Made by a program: the position numbers and the translations under genes. A stretch of 64,000 nucleotides of DNA from Clonostachys chloroleuca (Eukaryota; Ascomycota; Sordariomycetes; Hypocreales; Bionectriaceae): contig JBANAY010000003.1 in the NCBI GenBank assembly GCA_037952775.1, positions 11,966,001 through 12,030,000 on the forward strand. The letters run 5' to 3'. Shown one piece after another: positions 45,400 through 57,997 of this stretch. The notes beneath the pieces were generated by a model. It searched no databases and had not been told where the DNA came from. It saw only the letters and a list, made by a program, of their open reading frames with translations. The stretch's first letter is position 1, and each line of letters starts with the position of its first letter.

Positions 45400-46330
45400 C
45401 GCTTTCCCTCAATGCTGTGTCGCTACTCCGGGGGAAGCAACAGCCACTAGAAGCCTCAGTCGACACGATAGAACAAGGAGAACGACGTTCTTTGAAGATG
45501 AAGTTGAAGAAAGAAATGAACGAAAAGAACGAAAAGAAAAAGCATCAGTATGGTTAGTTAAAGGAAGAATTGAAATGGGGAAAAAAAAAACATTTGCTGG
45601 TGGCCGTGAACGCGTTTGCGGGTATCCGCAGCTGTTCAGCAGCCGTCACCAACTGCTCACCTTACTCTCACTTTCACCAAATGCAACTTAACTGGTAATT
45701 CATGGCTGTCCAGTTGACATTTTCATTCCAAATTCATGATCAAATCGCACCGAGATCATTTTTTATGGCATTTGAGGCCCCTTCTTCGTCCTATGTTTAT
45801 CCCAGGCGATTATATGTAATATCCCATGATAATGCCAAAAAAAAAAAAAAAAAAAGATAAAAAACATCCATCTCATCATATCCTGCCCAACATACGACTA
45901 CAGTGTCCTGGTAATTGCATCCCGTTCCCCATCCATCCATCATTAAGTAAGTAAATACGCAAATAATATGACCAATCCATGACGCCCGAAATCCTCATGG
46001 ACATGTCCATCCATGTTTCTTCATCAGGATGGGCGAAACGCCCAATATACACCATCTCCCAGTTTGGGAGGAAGAAGAGGAGTAAACAATCATTCTCGAA
46101 CGCCGAAACCCTTGTATATGACCAATAAACACCTCGCCACCCATTTTCGACCCAGAGAAATGAATTTGTGGCCGCTGCCAACAAAACGATAAATAAGATC
46201 AGAATCAGACTCAGATGCATTACCGTAGGTAAAGCGATGGCGCCTGTAAGCAAATAGGTCTTTCCACCTGGCGCTCGTCTAGTGTAATGTTACATTTGAT
46301 ATTGATGAATTGTATGATGATCGACCCCGC
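45400..46330. other. spacer with a 19-base A run
   Basis: This is the upstream region of ARP9 and the 3' side of the SYLF gene. A run of 19 A lies at 45837-45855 (in the minus-strand direction a T run). No coding signal is seen. Confidence 0.5.
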
Positions 46331-48997
46331 CTATGAGGCAGAGACAGTGGTGACAGTCGGCTTCTCTACTGGTAGAGAGCTCTCGTTTGTCTTCTCAGAA
46401 AGCAGTCTCTCTACCGTAGCCTCAGACTTTTTCGGCGTGTCAATGACCGCCGGAGGCTCAGCCAGATACGTCTCAGGCTTCTTGGGGGTGTTGTCGCTTA
46501 CATTCTCGCCGAATGAAAATCGTTGCTCGGAAGTGGGGGTCGTATATGAAGACTCCTCAATGCTGGACCTGTCGTCAGTGACGCCTGTCACTCCGGTGTC
46601 GACTGAGAGTCGGCTCTTGCCGATCGAATCCGACTTGTCGGTCTGCATCATCTAATGATCGTGCACTCTTAATGGACTCCTGGTCCTTAATCTGAGACTC
46701 ATTCTGGTCCACGGTTGAGGTCTCCAGGACTGCGTCGTCCTTCAAAGATGTGCGAACAGTAGCTGCTTGAGGAAACACTTCGAAAACCTTGGGCGTCCTC
46801 AGAGAAGACTCATCGGCCTTTGAGACATTGATCGTAAGTCCTTCTGGCTCAGCGCTCCGCCTACGTGAAACTGTGCGCTCAGGGTCGAGAGAGGAGGTGT
46901 CCTTATTCTCGTCTTCACCGGCTGCTAGCTCTGCATCGCTGAAGTTTTTCCGAAGAGGGCTATGGGGATAAGGGCTCATTGCATCTCCGCCAATGTCGCT
47001 TCTGCTAGCCGTTGACGCTCGCGCGGGATTTCGTGTAGGCAGAGGCGGGGGATTCTCTTGGGGATCGTCACCACATTTCCCTTCGCCTGAACAACACGAG
47101 ACGCCACAACTTGTGTACGCGCAGGTTGCACAGTTGCAACCTCAAAAATCACAGGTTCTTCCTCGTCGTCATCTTCGTCATCCTCGTCCTCATCAAGCTC
47201 GTCATCATCTTCTTCCTCTACCTTCGAGCTCGGAACAGGAGTATCCTTTTCAAGCTCGTTCTCATCCGCATCTCCGTAGTTGCTAGATGCTTTCGACGCG
47301 GTCTCGAAATCGCTAGCAGCAGCATGCAATGGGCCAAGCTTAGAAGAGTCGACTGTGGCTGCGCTCTCGTCAACCAAAGGTTGGCGGATTCTATCCAACG
47401 CTGACATGTCAATAACAGTGAAATCGATCTCCTCCTCGTGTTCGACATCATCTGCCGCATTCTTTGCAATCTCTCGTCCTTGACCATCCTCACTTCGACC
47501 AGGGCTGGGGCTTGTCTCAGACGTGTTACCAGTATCAGTTTGTGTTGCAACATCTGTCGTTTGACTTTTCACAGTTCGTGTCGACATCAAGCTACCACGG
47601 TTACTCCTGTTGTTTGACGTCTCTATGCTCTGGCGTTGAACCTTGGACAGAGAGCTCATCCGCTGAGGATGGAAGTCGAGCTGGCTGCTGGTCGGCCGAG
47701 CGCGTGAGCCTGCTTCTCGGATTTCCATACCGGCCATTTCTAAGGCAAGAATGCCAAACGGATCAGGATCTTCTGAGTTGAGTAAGCCGAAGGCACGGGG
47801 AGCTGGAGATAGCGGCGCCGCCGAGAATTTTGGTGATACGATAATCGCGTCTGACGGTGCTGGCTCGGCGGCAATTTTCCCAATCATTGAGGCATCGAAA
47901 TCTGTCCGACCCTCCGCCATCTTGATCACCTCGAATAGTGGTTGAGTCTCTTCCACATACCGGGCCACGGCACCGGAGAGAACCTCCATTTGTGACACGG
48001 CGGATCCATAGAAACGCTCGTTTTCGTTGGCTCGCTCTGTGAGAATAGAGCCGTGCAGGTTTACCTTCTGCTCCTGGCCCCGAGCCTTCATGTAGGTCAT
48101 GACTGTGTTGCCCAGGTCTCGCACGTTGATCTCGATGTCGCGAGCCTCCATCGAAACAGAGGCACCGTATGCAAGACCAACATCTTCACCCAGAGTGACC
48201 TTGGGGCGGGTCATAGATTCGAGAGCGGCGAGGCTGTTGACCACCAGAACGCAATCATACACATCGACTCCGATGATAAAGCTGAGGGTAGGGGTATGAA
48301 GCATGATACCGGATGGTGGTGACCAGGTCCCGTCTGACTTTCTCGCTATTAAGATTCCAGAGCCACCGGAGCCAGTCATCCACAAGCCATTGCGCATGCA
48401 GGAGAATACGGCGATGCCGGCTGCATTCTGAATGATTTGTTTCGGAATCTTCTTATAGATTTTGACGGGCGTCTTGGGTGGTTCATCGTTCGTAGGTGAG
48501 ACTACCGGGCTCGATTCGTCGTCGATGGGCCCGAGATATCCATCGGCTGGGTACAAACTATGTTAGCCAGGGGAACAGCGACAATAACGGTGAACCAAGC
48601 CAATTTCGAGGCCGTGGACGGGGGGCTAGGGGGAATACGAGGTGTGGCGATGCATACCGCAAAATGACTTGATGATCCGAGCAGCCTTTTCGCATTCGAG
48701 GTCAAGACTGGTGGGCCAAAAGGTTTCCCCGTGGACGCGAGTGGTGCTCCTGACGCTGAGACTGCTGTTTCTGTTGGCCGCGGCTGTGTTGATCTTGGAC
48801 AAGCTGTTCGTCTTCGTACTAGTGCTGGATCGCTTAGACCATCCCCAGAATCCGCCTCCAGCAGCACTGCTGGTGCTGCTGGCGCTGGTCACTCTCTGGG
48901 GCGATGTCACTGTGTCGGCGGCATCGGTCGAGGCAATGGCGGATCCCGAGGAGGTCCTCTTCTCCCACGAGGGTAAAAGAGAGGAGACACGCTGCAT
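46331..48997 (-). CDS. SYLF (Ysc84-type) lipid-binding domain protein (2 exons, one or two frame breaks)
   Basis: The exons are 48997-48658 and 48546-46331. Exon 1 encodes a Ser/Thr-rich lead ending LDLECEKAARIIKSFC. Exon 2 continues with the SYLF domain: KKIPKQIIQNAAGIAVFSCMR, GLWMTGSGGSGILIARK and FIIGVDVYDCVLVVNS, ending near residue 320. A long acidic, Ser-rich tail follows, with a Glu/Asp block at about 47220-47155 (sense ...DDELDEDEDDEDDDEEEP). The frame breaks at 47047-47051 (one C short in the sense direction) and apparently again near 46640 (one base too many or two too few). If only the first is repaired the protein ends at 46575; if both, at 46331, with 851 aa. SYLF proteins bind phosphoinositides and actin at endocytic sites. 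Confidence 0.82.
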
Positions 48998-51900
48998 GAT
49001 TGCGACGGTCTATTCGAAAGAATGGGAAACCTCTCCGTCGTCGCCGTCGTCGCCAGGCGGGGTACGACAGAGAGTTGGAAAAGGATATCGGGGCTTGGGC
49101 GGGAGGTGCTTAACTGGACTGGCCAGCAAGCCGTCGTGGCGGTGATGACGAAAGTCGAAGTCGAGGTCGAAGTCGAAGCAGTGGAAGTCGCTGCGACTGG
49201 GGGGTGCGGGCTGCATATGGTCTTGTTGATCGCTGTTGGCCCGGGCTGGTCACGACGATACGTAATTGATTTGCCGGGCTCCAGCAGAAGCACGGAGCAG
49301 AACAGCAGCAGTAATATAAGGTTCCAGGACCTTCCTGCCAGGTATGATTAAGGGATCTTGTGCTGGGCACAGCACCACTTGGAGCCGAGTGGATTCTCCC
49401 GGGGGAGCCCAGTGGTGGAGCTGAGGGGGCCTGGAGGGACAATCCGCTGTTCGTCAAAAGCTGAGATTGGGCCCGCAGCCGTCTGCCTGGGTAAAATAGG
49501 TTCCAGAGCCAGGTAGCCGGTGTGTATGGAGGTGCCAGGAAGGCAGGGCGAGCAATAAGAGCCGGACAACGAGTGATGGCCGCAGCGCAGCATGTAAGAT
49601 GGAAGACGAAAAGCAAGTACAGAGCATCGGCCGCTGGAGACGGGGCTACTATTGGCGAGCAGCGGGTCTGGCCCGGGGACCCAGAACAGGGCGGTGCAGG
49701 TGTCGGTAACTTGGGCTAGTGCAGCGCAGTGTAGATGGAGGCCCTCAATCCAGTAAGTCGTGGAACACGGGGACAGGGGCACGAGATGCACATCTAACGG
49801 CCAAAGCCGCTGGTAATAATAACTCTGACCTGGTCTGGTCTGGTCTGGAGTCCGCGGAGGGCACGGTGAGGTGGATTGGAAGATATGGTCAGTTCTGGTC
49901 TGGTATGAAACCATGGGAAGAAGTCAGGATTTTCTCCCCCACCACGAAACGAGGAGCGGCGACGTCAACGCTATGTGCCGGGTGGGAGGTGTCCTTACGG
50001 GCAATAAGTAGGCATGTCAAATGCAGTTCAAGACAGGCTTTTGAGCTGGGGGGTTGCACGGCAGGACGGGTCCATGTCATCGTGCCAATCACTCTTGGCC
50101 CCTGCTTCCCACCCACCTACTACTACACATCATATACGGATGGCTAGTCAGTCGTTGCCATTGCGAGGACGGATGACATTTGTCACCGGCATCTCGCGCA
50201 GCAAGTCGTGCTAGCCGATCGATGGAGCACGAGAAGAGAGTTTGGGGAGGGGCCCGTGCCGCCAGTCCAACACACACAAAATCCGTTCGTTAGTTGACAG
50301 ACAAGGATCATCCCATTTGCCTTCAATAGTCTGCCTGGGAAGCTGTCTAGCAATTTACCTCGCATCCCCCATCGTCGCCTCGCTCTGCGGATCATGTAGC
50401 AATGTGCTCGCTCCTTCTATACGCAGAGACGGGAATGGGAAAAGAGGGCCGACAAATGAGCCATCACTTATCCATAGTCTTGCATACGCACTGCGCCTGC
50501 TGGTCTCATCACATCCTCAGACAACTGTGGGCAGGCAGACAAACACTAATCGATGCCCTCCACACTCAGTGCCACTTGCAACCTGATATCGCTACGGTCT
50601 ACCAAGTAGGGTCAGCATCAGAAAGCTCGATACAGCCAGCACGGAACTATAGTCCATGTTTGCCACGAGCGACCTGAGGGCCGTGAAAATACTAGCGACG
50701 AACGTGACCTGGCCTCGCACGAGGTCCTGGGTGTCAAGCTACTAGGCAAGGTATGTAACCGGAGTGCCGGATCAAGCCAAGCTGAGCCGTTGAGAGAGAA
50801 TAGAGACAAGAAAAAAAGCAACTTCCGCACGAGCCGTTCTCGTTCACCTCGCCTTCCGAAGGCGGCGTCCCCCGAGCCATAGCGCTGAAGAGGGTTTGGT
50901 CAAGATGACCAAAAAATCTCAGCAACTTAGTGGCTACCTTAACTGCTTCTTCCACCTCTCTGTGATTGATGTGCCAGACGGCAGAGTCGAGGCCCCCATC
51001 TCACTCCTCCCTTCCTCCCTCCGTGCTTTTTCTCTACTTAATCCTACCGGCTCCCCCCCCTCCCCCTACATAATGTATGCGATGCCACTTGAAGTCGCAC
51101 GTAGGAGAGCCGGCTGTCCTAAATTGGCAATCAAATGCAGGGGCAGACAGGTTTCCAGGCACACAGCGCTTTGGGCGATCTAGGATAAATGCGTGTGGGC
51201 ACCGTCGCTGCACCTACCTCCGCCCAAGTAGGCTCAAAATTAATGATTATTTGATGGAGCTAGCAAAGTCACTCCTTCGTGTGGCTCAAATTAATGCCAT
51301 TATACGATGCTACAGGTAATATAGTATACACCATGTGGCGTTTAGCTAAGGCACCCGACCCCTGCAACCAGAGCTCTATCAATAATCAACCTCTGAAAGG
51401 CTGACGGACACCAACATGGCCCGTTCGAGCTGGGCATGAGACGAACCAATGGTTCCAACTTGGTTCAAAAAGGTGACGGATGATCGCCCAGGCTACATGA
51501 TCTAATGGTAGAGCATTGGCTGACTCGCAACAAGGCTTCCTCTCTCAACTCCACTCACATCAAATCCGACAGAATATGACCCTGCTTGGAATATGCAGAA
51601 TCAGCATTACCATCCCTCTGTTACATTCCTGGCCTAGCCTTGGATCTCTGCGCCACTTAGATCTTTTCTCGCTCCCCCTTGCTCCCCTGGAGTTGCATGC
51701 TTTTTCCATCGCAACCGTCCAATACTTGTGAAAGTTCATCCTTACATTCCATCCGAAACAGATGCCAAGCCTTCCTCTCCTTCTGAACAGGCACATGGAC
51801 TCCTTGGCGATAGCGGATCATGAGCCCCTGCATACGCCAGAGCCTCCAGCCGCTGCCGGCCAATCCAGATTGTCCGGCAAGCATTCCCTCATATCCACAC

Positions 51901-53728
51901 ACTAACACGTATGCTCCCTCACATAACACCTAATACTCATGTCCATAGACACTTCACTATCATGCATCTTCATTCGCGCCCAACGCTGGATTACCAAATG
52001 CAGCATTATTCTTGGAGGGGGCAAGCCCCATCCCTGACTGAAGCTTGCAAGTCGGAACACGTATCCCTCCATCGTAATCATACCATTGCCAGGCGCCGAT
52101 ACACCAGAACTCAAAGAACCTTACCGCCTCTACGTTCCTCTCCCAGAGCTAATCAAATTGGAAATGGGTTTGAGACACCCGTCTTTATTCAAAAAATGCA
52201 GACATCTCCAATTGCTTCCCAAAAGAGCCCTGCAGTAATCAATGACCCATGCTAATACAGCAAGCCCGTTGGTCCTGTCTCACTCTCCAATATAAACTGC
52301 CTTCTTTATTCTTCGCATGCCCGCGCTCAGGCCTCACACATGCCAGTCGGTGAGCTTCTTCCTCCCATCTCTTGGACTTGGCTTCCGGCGCGGGTCTCAC
52401 ATGTCCTCCCCTTCTTTTTTTTTTTCCGCCCTCGCCCCTCCTCCACTGGCCCCCTCTGGATGTCTCTCTTTCTCTCCCCTCGTGTTAGACGAGATGCTAC
52501 TTGGGACCTGGTCGTGACCGGTGGGACTAATACATATTTGCCAGCGCGTCTCACCGTGCCCAACGTGCTCGCTCGACAATGGGAACGCCGTTCTCCCCGT
52601 CCCGGATGTCTTACAATGATTTCTCCTCCGCCCTGTCATGAGGGAGAAATGGCCCCCTTCTTGATTGTACACTAATTGCCCAGGCATATCACGATCAGCA
52701 TGATTCAAGTGTGACAAGATTAGATACTAATCCACAGATGGGAGGAACTGGACGAAAGGGCGGCTTCGCACAGTAGTGCAAATGACATGTCCACCGATCG
52801 GGCATCCACGATTTCCGCCATCTAATCATGGCCCTCATCATCCCCTCCCAGAGGGTCAAAGCCCAGCTCAGCCGCAAACCGAATATGCAGGCCACAAATA
52901 GTCCAAGTGGTGGCGTTGCTGATGAGCGACTGTCATTCCTTCTTTCGTCTCTCCCATTCCCTAAGCATAAGAGGAGAACCCCCTTTCTAGTTTCTCCAGC
53001 CGTTCTCTCTGCCTAAATTGGCAACCTCAGGGAGAGGCTCGGCGCGAGAGAAAAAAGCAAAGCCCACTGAGACACGGGTTGCCTCCTGTCCCTTCTGGAT
53101 GCCTTCTATGCCGTAGGTCTCATCCTTCGAGGATGCATGTCTCACTCCGCCCCCGACTTGTGTGATCTATGCCTGCGCCAATGCCCATCTGTCAGTGTCG
53201 TGTTACTCGTGCAGGGAATCCAATCTCGCGCCATCTTTTTGCGCCTCGTTGCCCGTCATTACGCAACTCGTAAGGGGGTCTAACAAGAGGGTTCTTAGGT
53301 TTCCTTTGTCCCCATATAAACAAACACGATAGGCTCTGGCTCCGATGTAGCAATAGACACAAGTTGTGGTTAATGGTCCTCGATAATCCGTCAAGCAGAT
53401 ATCATGAACATCGATATGCAAAACTATACCATTTTGCCATTGACTTTGAGTAACCAAGAAAAAGAGAAACAAGAGAAACGTTTATCTTATATCCACTATA
53501 GAGCATTATATACTATTGCTGTTGATCTTGTTGTTCCTATCAACGCATATTTACGCATTGAATTGGAGTTTCGATTTCGTAGTCAGCCCATCAGCCAGCC
53601 AAAGAATTCAAAAAACCAGTACGAAACCTATCTTGAATTAAGAACCCCATCACAACTCTTATCATATTCAAGTCTTGGTGTCTCTCCATCCCACCCAATA
53701 TTCAACAATCTGTCTCTCACTTACTCTA
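48998..53728. other. 4.7-kb region without a recognisable gene
   Basis: It begins with the promoter of the SYLF gene, including a GTCGAA/GTCGAG-rich stretch near 49152-49185. I recognise no domain or exon chain beyond it. A pyrimidine-rich block lies at 52330-52500. Small open frames have atypical composition. Confidence 0.4.
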
Positions 53729-54628
53729 CTACATCAGACTCTCCATCTTGCCCATCAACATCGTCAGAGCCGCCTCCCTCGCCTCCTCGTTCTCATCCCT
53801 AAGATTGGCCATCTCGACCTTCAGATCCCTCAGAGAAGTCAACGCCCTATTCGCAGGCACGGCCTCAAGACCAGCCAAGTCCTCCCCCGTCAAGAGGAAC
53901 CCATCAACCCGCAGCCTCTCCAACGGCACATCCAGCACCCACAGCGAGCGCACAAACTCCCGCTGGACCTCCCTGGCGCTATGCTTCTGCAGCCTCACCG
54001 ACTCGTCCGGGTCAAACACCGTCGCCACGTCCTCGTTCCACGGACACTCCATCCACGTCAGCGTCAGGCTCCTCAGGTTCGGCAACCCCGCCAATGCCTG
54101 GCCCACGAGCTCAACCGAGAACGGCAGGCACAACGTCCTCGTGGTGGTCACAGCCCTGGTCCTCACCTCCGCCGCCTCCTGCTTCGTGATGGTGCTGAGG
54201 ATCCGCCTAGCCGCCCTCTGCGTCTCCTGGTAGCTCGTCCACACGTTCACGAGCCGCTCCGTACGCACCTCCGGCTCGTAGCCGAACATGTGAGAGAAGG
54301 AATCGTGATACGCCCGGTACTCGTCCAGCGCGGCGAACACGAACTTGACGTCGCGGATCCGCGCGCCGCACTCGGGCATACTCGAGCTGCTGAGGCTGTG
54401 CAGCCGCGCCATGTCCCGGCGCCAGGGCAAGCCGAAGAAGCTCGGCTGCGAGAGGAACGGCCGGGCCTCCCGCGCCAGGTGCCGGCTCGCCAGCCTGAGG
54501 TTCTTGAAGTCGCTCAGGCTGAGCTGCTCGACTATGACGCTGAAGAGCTCGGCAGGCAGGGAACCCAGCGATGGGGGCGCTGGGGCCGGAGCCATGCTGC
54601 TGTCTGATGCGTCTGAAACGGTATTCAT
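53729..54628 (-). CDS. F-box domain protein
   Basis: This single exon gives 299 aa from the ATG at 54628. In-frame ATGs at 54643 and 54673 would add 5 or 15 residues of poor character, so the start is uncertain. The F-box is LGSLPAELFSVIVEQLSLSDFKNLRLASRHLAREARPFL (about residues 18-56, quoted here only by its first and last motif: LPAELF and REARPFL). The rest is helical with a leucine-rich stretch (LAGLPNLRSLTLTWMECP), as in many fungal F-box proteins whose C-terminal part selects a ubiquitination target for an SCF ligase. No partner or target can be named. High GC and C-ending codons differ from the AT-rich flanks, and the gene stands alone in a long spacer. Confidence 0.85.
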   Translation of the reverse strand: MNTVSDASDSSMAPAPAPPSLGSLPAELFSVIVEQLSLSDFKNLRLASRHLAREARPFLSQPSFFGLPWRRDMARLHSLSSSSMPECGARIRDVKFVFAALDEYRAYHDSFSHMFGYEPEVRTERLVNVWTSYQETQRAARRILSTITKQEAAEVRTRAVTTTRTLCLPFSVELVGQALAGLPNLRSLTLTWMECPWNEDVATVFDPDESVRLQKHSAREVQREFVRSLWVLDVPLERLRVDGFLLTGEDLAGLEAVPANRALTSLRDLKVEMANLRDENEEAREAALTMLMGKMESLM

Positions 54629-54992
54629 TTTTCTACGTCTCATTAATGAAAGGGGGTTGAACAAGATGAACAACGGCTGAGGAGAGAGTTATGATATTGA
54701 CTCAATAGTGACTGTAGTTAGCCTATCCGTCGTTCCCCACGTTGCATATGGTAGATATTCTTAAATTCACCAATCAGCACAAGCCTAAAGTGGGCCATCT
54801 CGAGGTTCATCAGGGTCTTGTTATTTTCACTTCGTTTGAACACCAGAGATCGTTCGCCCGATCGGACATATCGGCCGCCCAACCCGTCGGAAAGACAGGC
54901 TATGTAACTCTGTTTGAATTAAAACTATCGTTATATCATACACGGCAGCCTCGTCTTCGAATACATCAAAAACTGCACCGCCGTCTTCAACA

Positions 54993-55264
54993 ATGTTTCG
55001 GTACGTTCATGAGCACTTCTAACTATAACCCTCCAGCTCGCTGACCGAAGGTGGTTCTTCTTCCTCTTTAGGGCTTATAAGAATCTTTCACCAAAGACCC
55101 GGATGGGCGTGGGTGCTGCAGTCATCGCCTGGGGTGGCGCAGGGCTCTACTTGTCAGACCAGGCTGAGAAGCGATTCGGCTACACCCCGACAGAAAAGGA
55201 TCATGAAGAACTTCGCAAGATGACGCCTCGCATCACCACAGTGGATCGGAATGAGAATCGATGA
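54993..55264 (+). CDS. 66-aa single-helix protein, conserved type, function unknown (2 exons)
   Basis: The exons are 54993-55000 (eight bases, ATGTTTCG) and 55072-55264. The intron starts GTACGT, carries a CTGAC branch site and ends TTTAG. The product starts MFRAYKNLSPKTRMGVGAAV and has one membrane segment (GVGAAVIAWGGAGLYLS, residues 15-31). A polar tail follows, with EKRFGYTPTEKDHEELRKM and TVDRNENR. A short basic N-terminus, one helix and a charged tail resemble small mitochondrial inner-membrane proteins, which is inference. It is too short for usual gene finders and its first exon is easily missed. Without the intron no ATG-initiated frame of this sequence begins before residue 14. Confidence 0.75.
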
Positions 55265-56598
55265 GCCAACTCAACCAGTTCTGCATCAGAGGACCAACAA
55301 ACCATGTGTATTTACTACAAATATTAAGCAATATACTGGGCTATTTTAATGTCACACGGAGTTACGAAATGGCAATCACATCATGCGGAAGGGATCGAGA
55401 TATACAGCTAGATAGTTTCAATTCATCTCAACTAAACACACGCAAAACCCATCGTCAGACGTCGGTAGCATTTCCCATGAAACTATGCTGGTCACAGTAA
55501 ACTGCGAAAGATAAGGCACAAGAGATTCATTAGGTACCTTCATCAAAACCCAGCCAGTCGTCAAAGTCGTCATGATCCACCTTCAGACCACCGCAGCCGA
55601 TAAAATCCCCTGTCTATCTTGATTTGAAAGTCTAATGCAATCTCAACTCCGCTTTCCGTCTATCTTCTCCAAATGCAGTGCGAAGAAACAAAACAAGGAA
55701 AAAACTAAGCCGCCGCCGGTGCCTTTTTTTATTGCATGAGAAGAGCGGAATGCATGCTTCGCTTTTTCAGGTCATTCATGTAATGTACCACTCCCTCCTA
55801 GAGCCCCGGTTTTGAGCATAGCAGAGAAACGAAGCAACTTCAAAACAAACAAACAAACAAGCAAACAATTAAAGAGAAAAAGAACATCCTCGTTCGTGAC
55901 CGAATGCAACGCCTCTGAATGCAACCACCTCCAGTGCTTTTTGATGAATCGAGACAATGCTAGCCGCCCAATGTACCAAGGTGGCCTTGACAGACACCAT
56001 TCAAGCGTTCCCAAATTCCCAATCAAGGGAGTTTCGAGGAGCGTTCCACGCCGGAAAGAGGATCCACCGATCCCCTCCCGACTCTCATGTAATCCTTTCT
56101 TTTAATTTTTTTTTTGCCTTTCACAAGGTTTCCGTGTTTGTCATTCCATGGGTGAGAACAACAGTCGCCAAATACCCAATGCCAATTTACCGATGCGACA
56201 TCTCAATGACTGAGTTGACTGGTAAGCCTCAAAAGCCAGCAGAACCAACATAACCAGGCCGAGCAACAACGCCGGGAACAAACCCCACCTGGCTCCGAGT
56301 ATGGTCTTGCGGGGGTCCGCAAACCCTGCCTCGGCGGGGCGGCCCAGTAAACCTTTGGCTAAACAATTCGGCAATCGATAAAACTCAGTGATGCAAGAGC
56401 GCAAGGGGGATAGCGGATGGAGTATAAGGAGAAATGCATCCGGCGGTACTATACGAACTCGTATGGTAGAGACAGAACAAATTCAAACGTATTCAGGGTT
56501 GTGATTTTTTGGGGATTATGAATGTTGGAAGGTATTCCCATTGTTGAGGAATAAGGACACGCCAGAGCTAGAGTCTGCTTCGCCATGGCACGCTAAGT
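55265..56598. other. spacer, no gene seen
   Basis: This holds the 3' sides of the small membrane-protein gene and the zinc-finger gene. It includes an AGGTACCT palindrome at 55532 and a CAAACAAACAAGCAAAC tract near 55848. I see no gene. Confidence 0.45.
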
Positions 56599-57997
56599 TC
56601 AGGCCCTACCTTGATTGCGGTCTACAACAGCAACAAGAAACTGTTAGCGGACCAGGCAGATAGAATAGATTATAGTCGATTTACTGACCAGGCTGGAACA
56701 TCTGAGACCAATCAAGGCCAGATTGTTGGTTAGAGTTAGAGTTGCCGTACATGGGCACACCATTCTGAGTGGGGGGCATGCTGTAACCTGACATCTGCTG
56801 GCCCATGTCGTTACTTCCGTAGGGTTGAGAAGCGCCCATGGGGGCCATGGTCCTCCTGTCAGCGCCATTGCCATTATCAAGGCGGCTGATGCTGCCGGAT
56901 CGCGACAGCTGATTTTGGTCATTAGCCAAGTTGTTCATGCCGTCGGAAACGGGAACCATTCCGAAGGGGTGGCCCATGCCGTCCTGAGGCATGTTGTTCA
57001 GCCCGTTCAGCTGGTTGAGATCTCCCTCGTTGCCAAGAGGAGGACCCTTCTGGGCCTGGGCATTCTTCTTGACGTGGGCCTGGGGGTGGGACAGATGGCT
57101 GACGCCTGTGGGGTTACCCCGGCGAATGGAGCACTTTTGGAAGTGGCGCTTCAGGATATCACTTCGCGAGAAGGTGTCGCGGCAGAGCACGCACATGTAC
57201 GGGCGGTCGCCAGTGTCTGTTCGCGAGTTAGCGCTAATTCAGTCGCGTGTCGTGAGATGGTGATTTTGAGGGGTTTACTTACGGCGAAGAAGATGGCGCT
57301 TCAAGTGCTTGGCGTGCAAATACGTCTTTGTACAGTGAGGGCAAGGAAACTTTCCGTCTGCATCCTTCACAGGAATGACCGTGCTCTTAGCACCGGTAGT
57401 TCCTGCTGCAGGAGCTGCGGGCCGGCCTGGGGCACTGGGCAAGATGCCGCGACGACCCTGTGAGCCAACAACGTGGGTTGGCTGCTCGCTCTCGGGAAGA
57501 ACGCCACCGGGCTGCATCATAGGAGGGCCGTAGGGCGACGCGGTGCCTGGCTGCTGCGACATGATACCGCCGGGAGGCATTGGGCGGAGAACTGGCGGTC
57601 CGCGATTTCCACCAGCAGGCGCAATGGGTTGCGGGCCAGACGACGCGGTCGTCGACTGCGGCATCATGGGAGCGGAGGTCGCATATCCTTGAGGGGGCGG
57701 ATACTGGCTCTGCTGGGTCATTGAGTAGATGCCACGGCTGCTCGTCGGCTGCGACGTTTGCTGATAGCTCGGCAGTTGCTGCGAGTTTGGCGTGTTGGGC
57801 GTGCCAGGCGTCCGCGGTGTGTGCGGGTTGCTTCCGTAGAGAGGCTGCATGGCTGAGGCGGGCGGCTGCAGAGGAGGAAGGGTTTGAGGCAGAGGAGAGC
57901 CCGATTGAAGCTGGTGGGGAGAAATCGCGGTTGGAGATGGATACGTCTGGGCGGAGGAAGTCGCGTTTATACCATTGGGGTATTGGGGGCCGTCCAT
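56599..57997 (-). CDS. C2H2 zinc-finger transcription factor with two fingers (3 exons)
   Basis: The exons are 57997-57283, 57216-56689 and 56621-56599, giving 421 aa. The first 200 residues are Pro/Gln/Ser-rich, as in activation regions. Finger 1 (CPHCTKTYLHAKHLKRHLLRH) is split by intron 1 just before its last His. Finger 2 is CVLCRDTFSRSDILKRHFQKC (C2HC form), followed by SIRRGNPTG. The tail is Asn/Gln/Met-rich. The frame appears to stop at 56681, but GTCAGT, a GCTAAC branch site and TTGTAG define a last intron that replaces the end with DRNQGRA. The finger pair is familiar from conserved regulators of filamentous fungi; I do not name an orthologue. The frame is open upstream of the chosen ATG, probably leader sequence. 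Confidence 0.88.

Noticed and set aside
51497..51540. tRNA-like D-arm (CTAATGGTAGAGCATTGG)
   Set aside because: No matching T-arm, anticodon stem or acceptor pairing follows, so at most it is a chance match or an old fragment.
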